DNA of 64,000 bases from CAVSVP01 sp963731125 (GTDB lineage Bacteria; Pseudomonadota; Gammaproteobacteria; Competibacterales; Competibacteraceae), in the NCBI GenBank assembly GCA_963731125.1, contig CAVSVP010000020.1:1-64000 (forward strand), in the 5' to 3' direction. Numbering within the stretch: position 1 is the stretch's first letter; every line of letters begins with the position of its first letter. Made by a program: the position numbers and the translations under genes. The notes under the pieces were generated by a model that saw only the letters and a program-made list of their open reading frames with translations, searched no databases and was not told the origin of the DNA. Below are positions 24,812 to 32,097 of the stretch, one piece after another.

Positions 24812-27589
24812 TTTGAGGGCACTTGGGTCGTCTCCGCCAATGTCTTTTGAGCGGCTAATAAGGGATGATATCTTTATACGCTTGGCCGCTTTGAATTTGT
24901 CGATATCGATCTCTTCAGATAAAAAGAACTTGAGTAACGATTTGTCTTGAAACCTACAGGTTTGTGCGATCCCAAGCAACAGCAGGTACTGGGGAGCGAC
25001 CTTTTTGAAAAACGTCCCGGAGATCTTCCTTTGCACCGCAAGGTGCCTGAGGGCATTTTCTGCTGTATTGTTGTGCCAAGGGATACCGTCTAACTCAAGG
25101 AAAGTGAAAAGGCTGTCTCTATAGCGTTGAAAACGCTTTTGATATTTGGCGACCAACTCACAATTGCTGGGTGTCTTGTCAATATTATCCTGATAGAATC
25201 GGTCGACAAACTTGCTAAATTTGCTGAGATGCCATCTCTTTAAGCCGTATTTCTCCTCCACCTCAAAGATGGGTATCAGCAGATTTTTCACCTCACTGAC
25301 AAATGCTTCATATGCTCGGTTGTATGGATCATTCCAAAGGTCATTGTTGAGATCGCGGATGAGGTGGACCAAACACTTTTGTTGTCTGCAGGTGACGGCA
25401 TCGTAGCCCCCATAGAAATCGGAAATCAGCACGCCCTTATAGTCAGACAAAAACTCATGGGCAATGGTCGCCTCTCGCGTCTCAGTCATTCTGAGGACGA
25501 CGTGCTTTCCGTTGGTGAACACCCAGACATAATGATCAACCCCTTGAATGTTGATGGGCGTCTCGTCAGCGTGGACAAAAGGACTCTCCAAGATGCACTG
25601 AATCGACAATTTCTCGGTCGCAGTATAGTACTCGGCAAAGTATTTGATGAAGTTGATCGGAGTCCCTATACTCGCGCTCTCATTAAAGATCTCCTCCATG
25701 TCTTGGAGGATGATGCGATACGGAAGACGGAGCACTATTCTTTGATAGATTACCCACGCTTGAAAGGCATGCCCAAAGAGCTGGTTCCCGAGTTCTTCAA
25801 TCTTTAGCGGAGGATAATGCTTACGGCACTTTTGACAGTAACCTTGTGCGCCGATATATTTCGTGACAGTCTTTCTGCATCCATTTTTCGTGAAGCGCAG
25901 GTTGATAATGCATTTCTCGGCGACCTCCTCCGATGTCTCAAGCGATTCACCTATATGCTTTGGACAGGTTCTCGTCGGTGCTACTTGAATGACAGTGTCG
26001 ACCTTTGAAGGAACGATTCTTTGATAGGCTTGATGACCTTTCGGTGGTCCCCTTTTCTTCCCCTCAGCCTCTGAGGTGTTTTTTTGTGGCCGGATGCTGA
26101 CGCGTTTCTTATCGTAGTCAGCATGGGCATATCTGATAATACTTTGAAATTTTTCGTGAATCTGTTGGCCGAGTTCTGTGGTGTGCTGTTTTGGTCGGTC
26201 GGCGAAATCAATATTCCTGTGCGCATCAGCGCTCGCGATGATCTTTGAGAGTTCCTCCAGCAAGAACCATAACGCTTCGCAGTCCTCTCGATTGTAAGTG
26301 ACCAACATCTCCTGGTGCTGGCTCTGCCCGGTCTTCTCCCAGCGATGTCGCCACACCAGACTTTGGAGTCCAGACGCATCAGGAGCGGTCCAAGAGGCGC
26401 CGACGAATTTCCCCAACTCTTTCAGATTATTTGACCTGATTGGGAAATACACTTTGCCATAGATACTGGCATTCAGGTTAACCAAACGATTTTTGAGCGC
26501 CTCACAATCGGTCTGATACTTTTGCGCCAGTCCATCAATCGCTCGTGGTTCATAACTCCCGTAGTGATAGATCGGCGCTTCAGGATGTTCATTGATCTTT
26601 TCAAGAGCTTCGAACCAGATCCGCTGTTCGTCTTCCGGGATATTGGCCCAAAAAGCATGATAGGAACGGTTCCCCTGCCTATTGATCAGAAGGCCGATCA
26701 GGTAGTGAAAGTTTTGGTCTGGGATTCCTTCGAGATCGAGAAACAGTTCTACCTCGCTCCTGAGGAGTGTAGGGAGTTCTTGAATATATATTTTCCCCGT
26801 CCTGAGCGCTAAAGCTTGCAACTCAACCTTGAAAGATACCGGAGCTTTGATCCGTCGCTTCCTGCTGCGCCTCGGCTTGAAGACATAGGAGAGTTGCGTG
26901 ACTGTAAAGATGCCTTTCTTGTGATACTGCCGAATGGTCTTTGGCGTGATCCGATCTAATAGACTGAGGTCGTCATCCTTTTCTGCTTGCTCTACACATC
27001 CCTTCCGAAATTGGCAAGTCGGGCAGTGCTTGTTCAAAATCACTGGCGGAGGAGTGGATGACACATTGCCTGTCCATTGTCTCAACGCCTCGATCGTCGG
27101 CATCAGTGTTCGGTCAGCGGATTCCATTGCCACTTTGTAAGCTTGGCCGTCCGCGCCCACGATTCTTCCGGCCGCAGGCAACGTATTTTGTAATTGCCCG
27201 AGCACATATCCGACAAACAAGAGAGCGAGCTTCTGCTCTTTCGTGACCTGATGTGTTCCGACAATGCTTATCGGCTCGTAACTATGACTGCCGAAAGATG
27301 AACTACGATGCACTTTCATGAGCACGTCGCAGTCAGCCGTTAAATCGTGCAACCTGAGCGGGACTTCCAGAAGCACATCCTCGCCGCTCGAGAGGTCAGC
27401 GGCGTTGCCGGCGCTCACACCAGGCTGCTCTTGCTCGATGCGAGTCAGATATTTAATGCGGTTTCGGTATGCTTGTTCTTCAAGCAAACGCACGTACTCA
27501 TGGGGTATTCCCTGACCTTCCAAGCGAAGAAGGAGAAATGCTTTACGAGGGCACTGTGAGTATGCGACAACAACTTCAGGAGTAATAAT
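24806..27589 (-). CDS. RecB-like nuclease / RNase H-like / IS66-type transposase fusion protein in an integron cassette
   Basis: Residues are counted from TTG 27523. A Cas4/RecB-like segment (1-180) ends in CPTCQFRKGC, which looks like three of four iron-sulphur Cys. A DEDD exonuclease-like domain (250-425) has D263 and E265 in FLDLEG and D414 in YNREDC, as in TM0106/YprB-type proteins. From about 490 an IS66 transposase follows: zinc-finger Cys (CPKH, CQKC), D652 (HADET), D702 (SDFYGGYD) and E822 (NNTAEN). All predicted catalytic residues of the last two domains are present. The fourth expected Cys (SQCPRKAF) lies upstream of the TTG in the same frame. No ATG, GTG or TTG covers it, but ATT at 27589 follows GGGAGAGG, so I extend the gene there. 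No IS66 tnpA or tnpB partner is present. The gene is the only occupant of its cassette. Confidence 0.8.
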   Translation of the reverse strand: MITPEVVVAYSQCPRKAFLLLRLEGQGIPHEYVRLLEEQAYRNRIKYLTRIEQEQPGVSAGNAADLSSGEDVLLEVPLRLHDLTADCDVLMKVHRSSSFGSHSYEPISIVGTHQVTKEQKLALLFVGYVLGQLQNTLPAAGRIVGADGQAYKVAMESADRTLMPTIEALRQWTGNVSSTPPPVILNKHCPTCQFRKGCVEQAEKDDDLSLLDRITPKTIRQYHKKGIFTVTQLSYVFKPRRSRKRRIKAPVSFKVELQALALRTGKIYIQELPTLLRSEVELFLDLEGIPDQNFHYLIGLLINRQGNRSYHAFWANIPEDEQRIWFEALEKINEHPEAPIYHYGSYEPRAIDGLAQKYQTDCEALKNRLVNLNASIYGKVYFPIRSNNLKELGKFVGASWTAPDASGLQSLVWRHRWEKTGQSQHQEMLVTYNREDCEALWFLLEELSKIIASADAHRNIDFADRPKQHTTELGQQIHEKFQSIIRYAHADYDKKRVSIRPQKNTSEAEGKKRGPPKGHQAYQRIVPSKVDTVIQVAPTRTCPKHIGESLETSEEVAEKCIINLRFTKNGCRKTVTKYIGAQGYCQKCRKHYPPLKIEELGNQLFGHAFQAWVIYQRIVLRLPYRIILQDMEEIFNESASIGTPINFIKYFAEYYTATEKLSIQCILESPFVHADETPINIQGVDHYVWVFTNGKHVVLRMTETREATIAHEFLSDYKGVLISDFYGGYDAVTCRQQKCLVHLIRDLNNDLWNDPYNRAYEAFVSEVKNLLIPIFEVEEKYGLKRWHLSKFSKFVDRFYQDNIDKTPSNCELVAKYQKRFQRYRDSLFTFLELDGIPWHNNTAENALRHLAVQRKISGTFFKKVAPQYLLLLGIAQTCRFQDKSLLKFFLSEEIDIDKFKAAKRIKISSLISRSKDIGGDDPSALKG

Positions 27590-27635
27590 TTTCCTCTCCC
27601 TTCAGCCTTATGTCGACTTTCTTCTTTCCTTGGAG

Positions 27636-27680
27636 GTGGAACGCTAGGTTTCAGCCGCCGAGGAACGAGGTCGGCTGAAA
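27636..27680 (-). other. attC-like site between the toxin cassette and the fusion cassette
   Basis: TTTCAGCCG (27649-27657) and CGGCTGAAA (27672-27680) form a perfect 9-bp stem around a loop that includes the same CTCGTTCCTCG (minus strand) seen in the next site. The core is degenerate (GTTCCAC at 27642-27636). The similarity of this site to 24719-24811 is what marks the DNA between them as a cassette. Confidence 0.5.
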
Positions 27681-27841
27681 GTCTTTTTTCGGTCTCTTCT
27701 ATCCACAAGTTTGCACTCGGGTCTTTTCTGGCGCGCCTGGAGGTCGGCCACCATTTCAGCTAGGCTGTGCTGGTGCTTTTCGGCATATGAGTCTCGGTTT
27801 CGCCAGACTTCGGCTATTATTTCATCTGTGTACATCGTCAT
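27644..27841 (-). CDS. Small partner (probable antitoxin) of the PIN-domain toxin
   Basis: The 65-codon ORF starts at ATG 27841 with GGAGGG just upstream. It reads MTMYTDEIIAEVWRNRDSYAEKH, then HSLAEMVADLQARQKRP. Small proteins of this kind are commonly encoded directly after PIN-domain genes and are thought to be the cognate antitoxins. The last ten or so residues come from the attC-like hairpin, so the original C-terminus may have been replaced when the cassette formed. It overlaps the end of the PIN frame by 20 bases. Confidence 0.6.
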   Translation of the reverse strand: MTMYTDEIIAEVWRNRDSYAEKHQHSLAEMVADLQARQKRPECKLVDRRDRKKTFSRPRSSAAET

Positions 27842-28321
27842 CACCCTCCTGAAGGAGCTCCATAGGCGCGCAGATTTCTGGGCACGAATATCCAGCGGCG
27901 GCGCATATGGACCGCATGATTGGTTTCTTGGCCGCATTATCGATGTGTCGGAAGTTCCACGTGAGGAGGTAGTCAATGCGGTGCACTGCCGCGACCGCAA
28001 CATGCAACGCGTCGGCTTCTGCGCCGAAGGGAATACCGCCTTTCGATTCGATATCAACTGGTCGGCAAGCTCCTGCACCTCCTCGTCAATAGGTAGCTCT
28101 GCGATCCCTCGTAGCGCTTCAAGCCGTCGCGCGGCTGCTTCGGGATTCCCGGCTGATGCCTCCACAGTGACCAGCTCAGAAGTGAAAAGATCATAATCAG
28201 CCCGCGCCTCATCCCACCACTGGCTGGTGATCTGCTGCCAGGCTGCAGCCCTGACATCGCGGATTGGCCGCGCGGTCAGATAGCTTGGAATTGATGTCTC
28301 AATGTAGACGCTTTTCTTCAT
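27822..28321 (-). pseudogene. PIN-domain (VapC-like) toxin gene, frameshifted by a 5-bp tandem duplication
   Basis: The N-terminal part (MKKSVYIETSIPSYL..., with the first acidic residue E8, and later TSELVTVEAS) is a PIN-type RNase fold. The C-terminal part, in another frame, continues as SKGGIPFGAEADALHVAVAAVHRIDYLLTWNFRHI in pieces (ADALHVAVAA carries the second Asp; LLTWNFRHI the third region). The two frames join at a direct duplication TTCGATTCGA (plus strand 28042-28051). Removing one TTCGA restores a continuous PIN protein of about 164 residues. As written, the nuclease is inactive, and the antitoxin frame is intact. Confidence 0.75.
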
Positions 28322-28415
28322 GTTATCAGGCTAGTCTCTGAAGGGCCAACCAGCAACTTCTGTCACGCTCTGTTGGTGACCGAACGGCGTGCGAGATAAG
28401 CGGCACCCGCGACGA

Positions 28416-28442
28416 GGCAAAAAGCCTGTAGGGCTTTTTGCC
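28416..28442. terminator. Perfect 11-bp hairpin inside the array head
   Basis: GGCAAAAAGCC and GGCTTTTTGCC pair perfectly around a 5-base loop. There is no T-run after it, so termination is possible but weakly supported. It sits between the cassette promoter region and the PIN gene. Confidence 0.35.
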
Positions 28443-28500
28443 GAACGAGCGGGCACCGAAGGCGTCGCGAAGCGATGTCCGCTTCATTGAGTAGTTAGGC
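28440..28500 (-). other. attC-like site nested in the larger palindrome
   Basis: On the minus strand GCCTAAC (28500-28494) is followed by TACTCAATGAAGCGGAC, a loop, then GTGCCCGCTC and GTTCGGC (28446-28440). The arms AGCGG and CCGCT pair. The size (61 bp) and order fit an attC with a slightly off-consensus core. No gene lies between it and the attI core, so the first unit would be an empty cassette. Confidence 0.5.
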
Positions 28501-28563
28501 GGCGCTTCGCGCCGACAACTGCTCAATGATTATCTCGCACGCCGTTAAGCGGCGCGAAGCGCC

Positions 28564-28602
28564 GCTTAACAAATATTATAAAGACTATTAACTGTGTTAC
28601 AA
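28564..28602 (-). promoter_or_regulatory. Putative attI core with cassette promoter Pc
   Basis: On the minus strand TTGTAA (28602-28597), a 16-bp spacer and a perfect TATAAT (28580-28575) precede GTTAAGC (28570-28564), which fits the attI core GTTRRRY. The promoter fires toward the cassettes. The remaining DNA to intI (28608-28797) shows AT-rich sequence and a small AAGATT/AATCTT palindrome, but no second clear promoter. Confidence 0.5.
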
Positions 28603-28607
28603 CACAG
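28592..28607. promoter_or_regulatory. LexA-type SOS box in the integron leader
   Basis: CTGT, eight bases (GTTACAAC), then ACAG match the gammaproteobacterial LexA consensus CTGT-N8-ACAG exactly. The box overlaps the -35 element of the putative Pc promoter and lies 215 bp upstream of the chosen intI start. Confidence 0.65.
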
Positions 28608-28821
28608 CCGGTGTTCAACTTTTGTAGTAAAAGATTTTAATCTTCATAGACTTATGAAAGTTTAACAAGGATTATAGAAACACGTAATACGGAATTGCAA
28701 TTGATTAGATTAGGGCCCTGATGTGCCCGTGTTATTTCACAGAGAGTCTAAAAATGGTTTTGTTAACTCATTGATGACAAGGGTATGATCTTGTTTTATG
28801 CTTAGTATTGACGAGGATGAT

Positions 28822-29802
28822 ATGCAGGAGCAACTTAAGCGAGAAGGACCTCGTCTGCTTGATCAGGTCCGTAATACCATTCGGCGCAAACACTACAGCA
28901 TCCGCACCGAACATGCTTATCTAGGGTGGATTAAACGGTTCATCTTGTTTCATCAAAAGCGCCATCCCATGGCGATGGGAAAGCCTAAGATCGAAGCCTT
29001 TCTGACTCACTTGGCAGTGCAGGGCAATGTCGCATCTTCTACTCAGAATCAGGCGCTGAATGCGCTACTGTTCCTATACAAGGAAGTGCTGCAAAAAGAA
29101 GTGGATTGGCTTAACAATGTGACGCGAGCGAAAAAACCGGCGCGGTTACCTGTGGTTTTGACTGCCGATGCAGTGCAGGCGCTATTGCTGCAACTTGAGG
29201 GTACTCCGTGGCTGATGGCAAGCCTGCTTTATGGATCGGGTCTCAGGCTGATGGAGTGTCTACGCCTGCGGGTTAAGGATCTTGAACTGACGCGTTGCGA
29301 AATCATTGTTCGGGATGGTAAGGGTGGCAGAGATCGAGTCACCATGCTTCCGGAGCGACTGGTCTCCCATCTGAAAGACCAGCTAGGCCGTGTAAAAAGT
29401 TTGCATGAGCGTGACCTGGCAGAGGGATACGGGTCGGTTTATTTGCCTCAGGCATTGGCGCGCAAATACCCGAACGCCGGTCAGGAACTGGGTTGGCAGT
29501 ATGTGTTTCCGGCGAGCAAACGTTCCGTCAATCCTCGCACGGGGACGGAACGGCGCCATCACCTTCATGAAACCGTACTCCAGCAGGCGATTAAAGGTGC
29601 GGTGCGCAAAGCCGGTATCCTCAAGCCCGCCAGCTGCCATACGCTGCGCCACAGCTTTGCAACGCATTTGCTAGAAAACGGCTACGATATCAGGACAGTG
29701 CAAGAACTACTGGGCCATAAAGACGTGCGTACCACCATGATCTATACTCATGTGTTAAACCGGGGCGGCAAAGGCGTGCGTAGCCCTTTAGATGTTTTTT
29801 AG
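28822..29802 (+). CDS. intI: Integron integrase IntI
   Basis: IntI is a tyrosine recombinase that inserts and excises cassettes at attI and attC. The catalytic residues are visible: Arg in GSGLRLMECLRLRVKDL, His-X-X-Arg in HTLRHSFATHL, His in LLGHKDV and the nucleophile in MIYTH. The IntI-specific insert is present before the box II region (LARKYPNAGQELGWQYVFPAS, PRTGTERRHHLHETVLQQA in pieces), which separates it from XerC/D. I chose ATG 28822 because GAGGATGAT lies just upstream; ATG 28798 gives eight more residues. The gene points away from the cassettes, the classic arrangement. No sign of inactivation is visible. Confidence 0.93.
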   Translation: MQEQLKREGPRLLDQVRNTIRRKHYSIRTEHAYLGWIKRFILFHQKRHPMAMGKPKIEAFLTHLAVQGNVASSTQNQALNALLFLYKEVLQKEVDWLNNVTRAKKPARLPVVLTADAVQALLLQLEGTPWLMASLLYGSGLRLMECLRLRVKDLELTRCEIIVRDGKGGRDRVTMLPERLVSHLKDQLGRVKSLHERDLAEGYGSVYLPQALARKYPNAGQELGWQYVFPASKRSVNPRTGTERRHHLHETVLQQAIKGAVRKAGILKPASCHTLRHSFATHLLENGYDIRTVQELLGHKDVRTTMIYTHVLNRGGKGVRSPLDVF

Positions 29803-30001
29803 AACCGCGTCTTCATTTAGTCTGCTATCCTGGCTTTTGTGTTGTACCTATGGCTTTTGCACCCCGCAACCAACCTCAGCGGCGAAACTCTGCCATACCC
29901 GCTTTCAGTCGGCTACAATCTGCAGTAAGGTTAACGATTGAAATAAACAGCAGAGGGCTCTGAGCTTAAAGCTTTGCCGCCTGCAACGCGGAGGTTAGTA
30001 C

Positions 30002-30793
30002 ATGGCGCAATCCATCCCTGTCATCGAAGGTTCGCTGAATTCACCGCGGGTGCGTATCATTGCCACGGATAGACCTTGGCAATGGTTAGCGGCCGGTTGG
30101 CGCGACACGCTTAAAACGCCTGTGGCTAGCATTTTTTATGGTGCGGTTTTCGCCGCCATGGGTTATTTTCTGACTAATGAAGTGGTCGATGAGTTTCACT
30201 TGGCGCTGGCCCTCTGTACCGGTTTTCTTCTGGTAGGACCGTTTTTGGCGACGGGTCTCTATGATTTGAGCCGGCGCTTAGAAAAAGGTGAACCGGCGAC
30301 ATTGGGTGCCTCGCTCTTTGCCTGGCGTAGTAACTTGATGGGATTTCTCCTGTTCGGTATCGCCATAGGTCTCATTATGATTGTATGGGCGCGGCTATCC
30401 GCCCTCCTCTTTGCCGTTATTTTTTTAGAATCCACGCCCTCGGTAAGTAGCGACGTTACCACGATTTTCTTCTCGGGTACCGGTTTGCAATTTCTGATTG
30501 TCTTTACCGCAGTCGGTGCGGTGCTGGCGAGTTTAGTGTTCGCTATCAGCGTCGTATCGATCCCTATGCTCCTGGACCATCGGATCGATATCATCACGGC
30601 AGTGGTAACCAGCATCACGGCAGTAAAAGCCAACCTTGGTCCCATGTTGTTATGGGCAGCCCTGGTCGTTATTTTCACGGGGGTAGGAATAGCAACGTTG
30701 TTTCTCGGCTTGATTATCACGATGCCCTTGATCGGGCATGCTACCTGGTATGCTTATCGGGACTTAGTCGAGCTGGATAAGGGGGCGATATAA
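30002..30793 (+). CDS. DUF2189 multi-pass membrane protein
   Basis: The 263-residue protein has about six hydrophobic segments (for example TGFLLVGPFLATGLY and LLWAALVVIFTGVGIATLFLGLII). It has the family-typical N-terminus with RPWQWLAAGWRD and the central LSRRLEKGEPATLGASLFAWR. The role of DUF2189 proteins is unknown; some annotations call them cytochrome c oxidase subunit I-like, without proof. The start is supported by GGAGG 8 bases upstream. It converges with the anti-sigma gene. Confidence 0.8.
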   Translation: MAQSIPVIEGSLNSPRVRIIATDRPWQWLAAGWRDTLKTPVASIFYGAVFAAMGYFLTNEVVDEFHLALALCTGFLLVGPFLATGLYDLSRRLEKGEPATLGASLFAWRSNLMGFLLFGIAIGLIMIVWARLSALLFAVIFLESTPSVSSDVTTIFFSGTGLQFLIVFTAVGAVLASLVFAISVVSIPMLLDHRIDIITAVVTSITAVKANLGPMLLWAALVVIFTGVGIATLFLGLIITMPLIGHATWYAYRDLVELDKGAI

Positions 30794-30815
30794 GGCACCG
30801 CCAGACTGCGTTCTC

Positions 30816-31517
30816 TTAGATGGTGTCCAGCGGCATCCATTCGCCTTCGTATTGAGGCGGCCGGCTGGGTTTGGCAGGCAAGGGACCGTTCGCCTCCTCT
30901 ACAGTAACCAGTAACTGGCCGGGCAACATGGGGCGCATTGCTTTGTCGATAGGCAATGTCATGGCATTGCCCTTGTCTGGCAATACCCCTAGCGGGTAGA
31001 AGTGTTGGGAACCCTGTGGCTGTAACCAAAGCATACAGCGAATATCCTTGGCCACGTCGATTGGTGTTATATTCTTGACGTAAAAATACGCCATGTCTGT
31101 CGAGGTGCTGGCCATCCACACCGGCTGCTGAGATTGGGTATCGTTAATGATAACCACATATCCAGGCGTCTCTCGCAACACCGGCATCAACAGTAGTAAA
31201 ATCGCTAATATACCGGCTAACAGACCACTACCCACGGACAGGCTGCGCCAAAAAGCCAGTTGCTGGAACCGGGACGTACGCGGTTCTGCAGGAAATAGGC
31301 GCTGCTGGAGAACGTCCCAGGTTTTGGCAGCGGGAGCGACGGGCGACGTGAACGAAGCCAGTTGATTAAGGCGCAGCTCCCAGGACTGTACCCGCTGACG
31401 TAGCGCGGGATGCGCCGGCAACAATCTCTCAAAACGCTGGCGTGCCCGCCCCTTAAGCGTGCCTAGCACATATTCAGCGGCTAACAGCTCCACCAGCTGA
31501 GGATCTTGATATTTCAT
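30816..31517 (-). CDS. Anti-sigma factor (RskA-like)
   Basis: An N-terminal zinc-free anti-sigma domain (LLAAEYVLGTLKGRARQRFERLL) resembles RskA/ECF anti-sigma regulators. It is followed by one membrane helix (LLAGILAILLLLMPVL, about residues 98-116) and an extracytoplasmic domain with PVWMASTSTDMAYFYVKN and PLGVLPDKGNAM, as in the anti-sigma K family. It is predicted to hold the neighbouring sigma factor at the membrane. The start overlaps the sigma stop by four bases, the usual coupling of such pairs. Confidence 0.88.
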   Translation of the reverse strand: MKYQDPQLVELLAAEYVLGTLKGRARQRFERLLPAHPALRQRVQSWELRLNQLASFTSPVAPAAKTWDVLQQRLFPAEPRTSRFQQLAFWRSLSVGSGLLAGILAILLLLMPVLRETPGYVVIINDTQSQQPVWMASTSTDMAYFYVKNITPIDVAKDIRCMLWLQPQGSQHFYPLGVLPDKGNAMTLPIDKAMRPMLPGQLLVTVEEANGPLPAKPSRPPQYEGEWMPLDTI

Positions 31518-32068
31518 CGCTCATCCAGACATTTCTTCAAGCGCAGCAAACCTCGACGCAGCCAAGATTTGACCGTTCCCAACGGGACCTTGAGCTGATG
31601 CGCCAACTCTTCGTGAGTCAAGCCGTTGAAATAAGCAAGCAGCATGGCCCGGCGCTGCATCGCTTCCAGCTCCTTAAGACAGTCATGCAAAGCCTGACTC
31701 TCTTGAATCTGGCTGGTAGCTTCCTGAGGGTCCGCTGTCTCATCGGCAAGCCAATGCAATTCCTCCACTGTCTCCGTAGCTATGGGTTGATGGGCGACAC
31801 GTCTTAGTGAATCAATCGCTTGATTACGGACAATCGCACTCATCCAGGTCATGGGCTTGGCTTTGTCGGCACGAAAATCACCGGCGCGGTTCCAAATCTT
31901 GACGTAGCCCTCTTGCAGCACCTCACTGGCAGACTCTTGGTCTTTGACTATACGCACAACTAGTCCAAATAGTTGCGCCGCGGTGGCCTGATAAAGACGT
32001 TCAAACGCCTGCCGATCATGGAGTGCACAACGGGCCAGCAGCTGTTCTAGTTCTTCGGAAGAAATCAT
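31514..32068 (-). CDS. ECF RNA polymerase sigma factor
   Basis: This is a 184-residue ECF sigma factor with region 2 (AFERLYQATAAQLFGLVVRIV, then SEVLQEGYVKIWNRAGDF) and region 4 (AMLLAYFNGLTHEELAHQL, VPLGTVKSWLRRGL). I chose ATG 32068 (MISSEELEQLL); the longer frame starting at 32182 reaches into nth and does not look like sigma sequence. Its partner anti-sigma gene overlaps it. The target genes cannot be read from the window. No own promoter site is obvious in the 29-bp gap to nth. Confidence 0.9.
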   Translation of the reverse strand: MISSEELEQLLARCALHDRQAFERLYQATAAQLFGLVVRIVKDQESASEVLQEGYVKIWNRAGDFRADKAKPMTWMSAIVRNQAIDSLRRVAHQPIATETVEELHWLADETADPQEATSQIQESQALHDCLKELEAMQRRAMLLAYFNGLTHEELAHQLKVPLGTVKSWLRRGLLRLKKCLDER

Positions 32069-32097
32069 AAGTGCGTTAAATGTAGCGGCGCATTTGA

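Larger units (their letters stand above)
28379..28550 (-). other. Large attC-like palindrome at the head of the cassette array
   Basis: A perfect 17-bp inverted repeat (28383-28399 and 28530-28546) is framed on the minus strand by GCTTAAC (28550-28544) and GTTCGGT (28385-28379). These resemble the inverse core and core of an attC, the latter with one deviation from GTTRRRY. The PIN gene starts 58 bp after it. The interior holds a smaller attC-like site (28440-28500), a terminator-like hairpin, and an 11-of-12 bp inverted repeat (28485-28496 with 28517-28528). Confidence 0.5.

Noticed and set aside
28326..28526. 66-residue ORF over the attC-like region
   Set aside because: It runs across palindromes and recombination cores and has no protein-like character.
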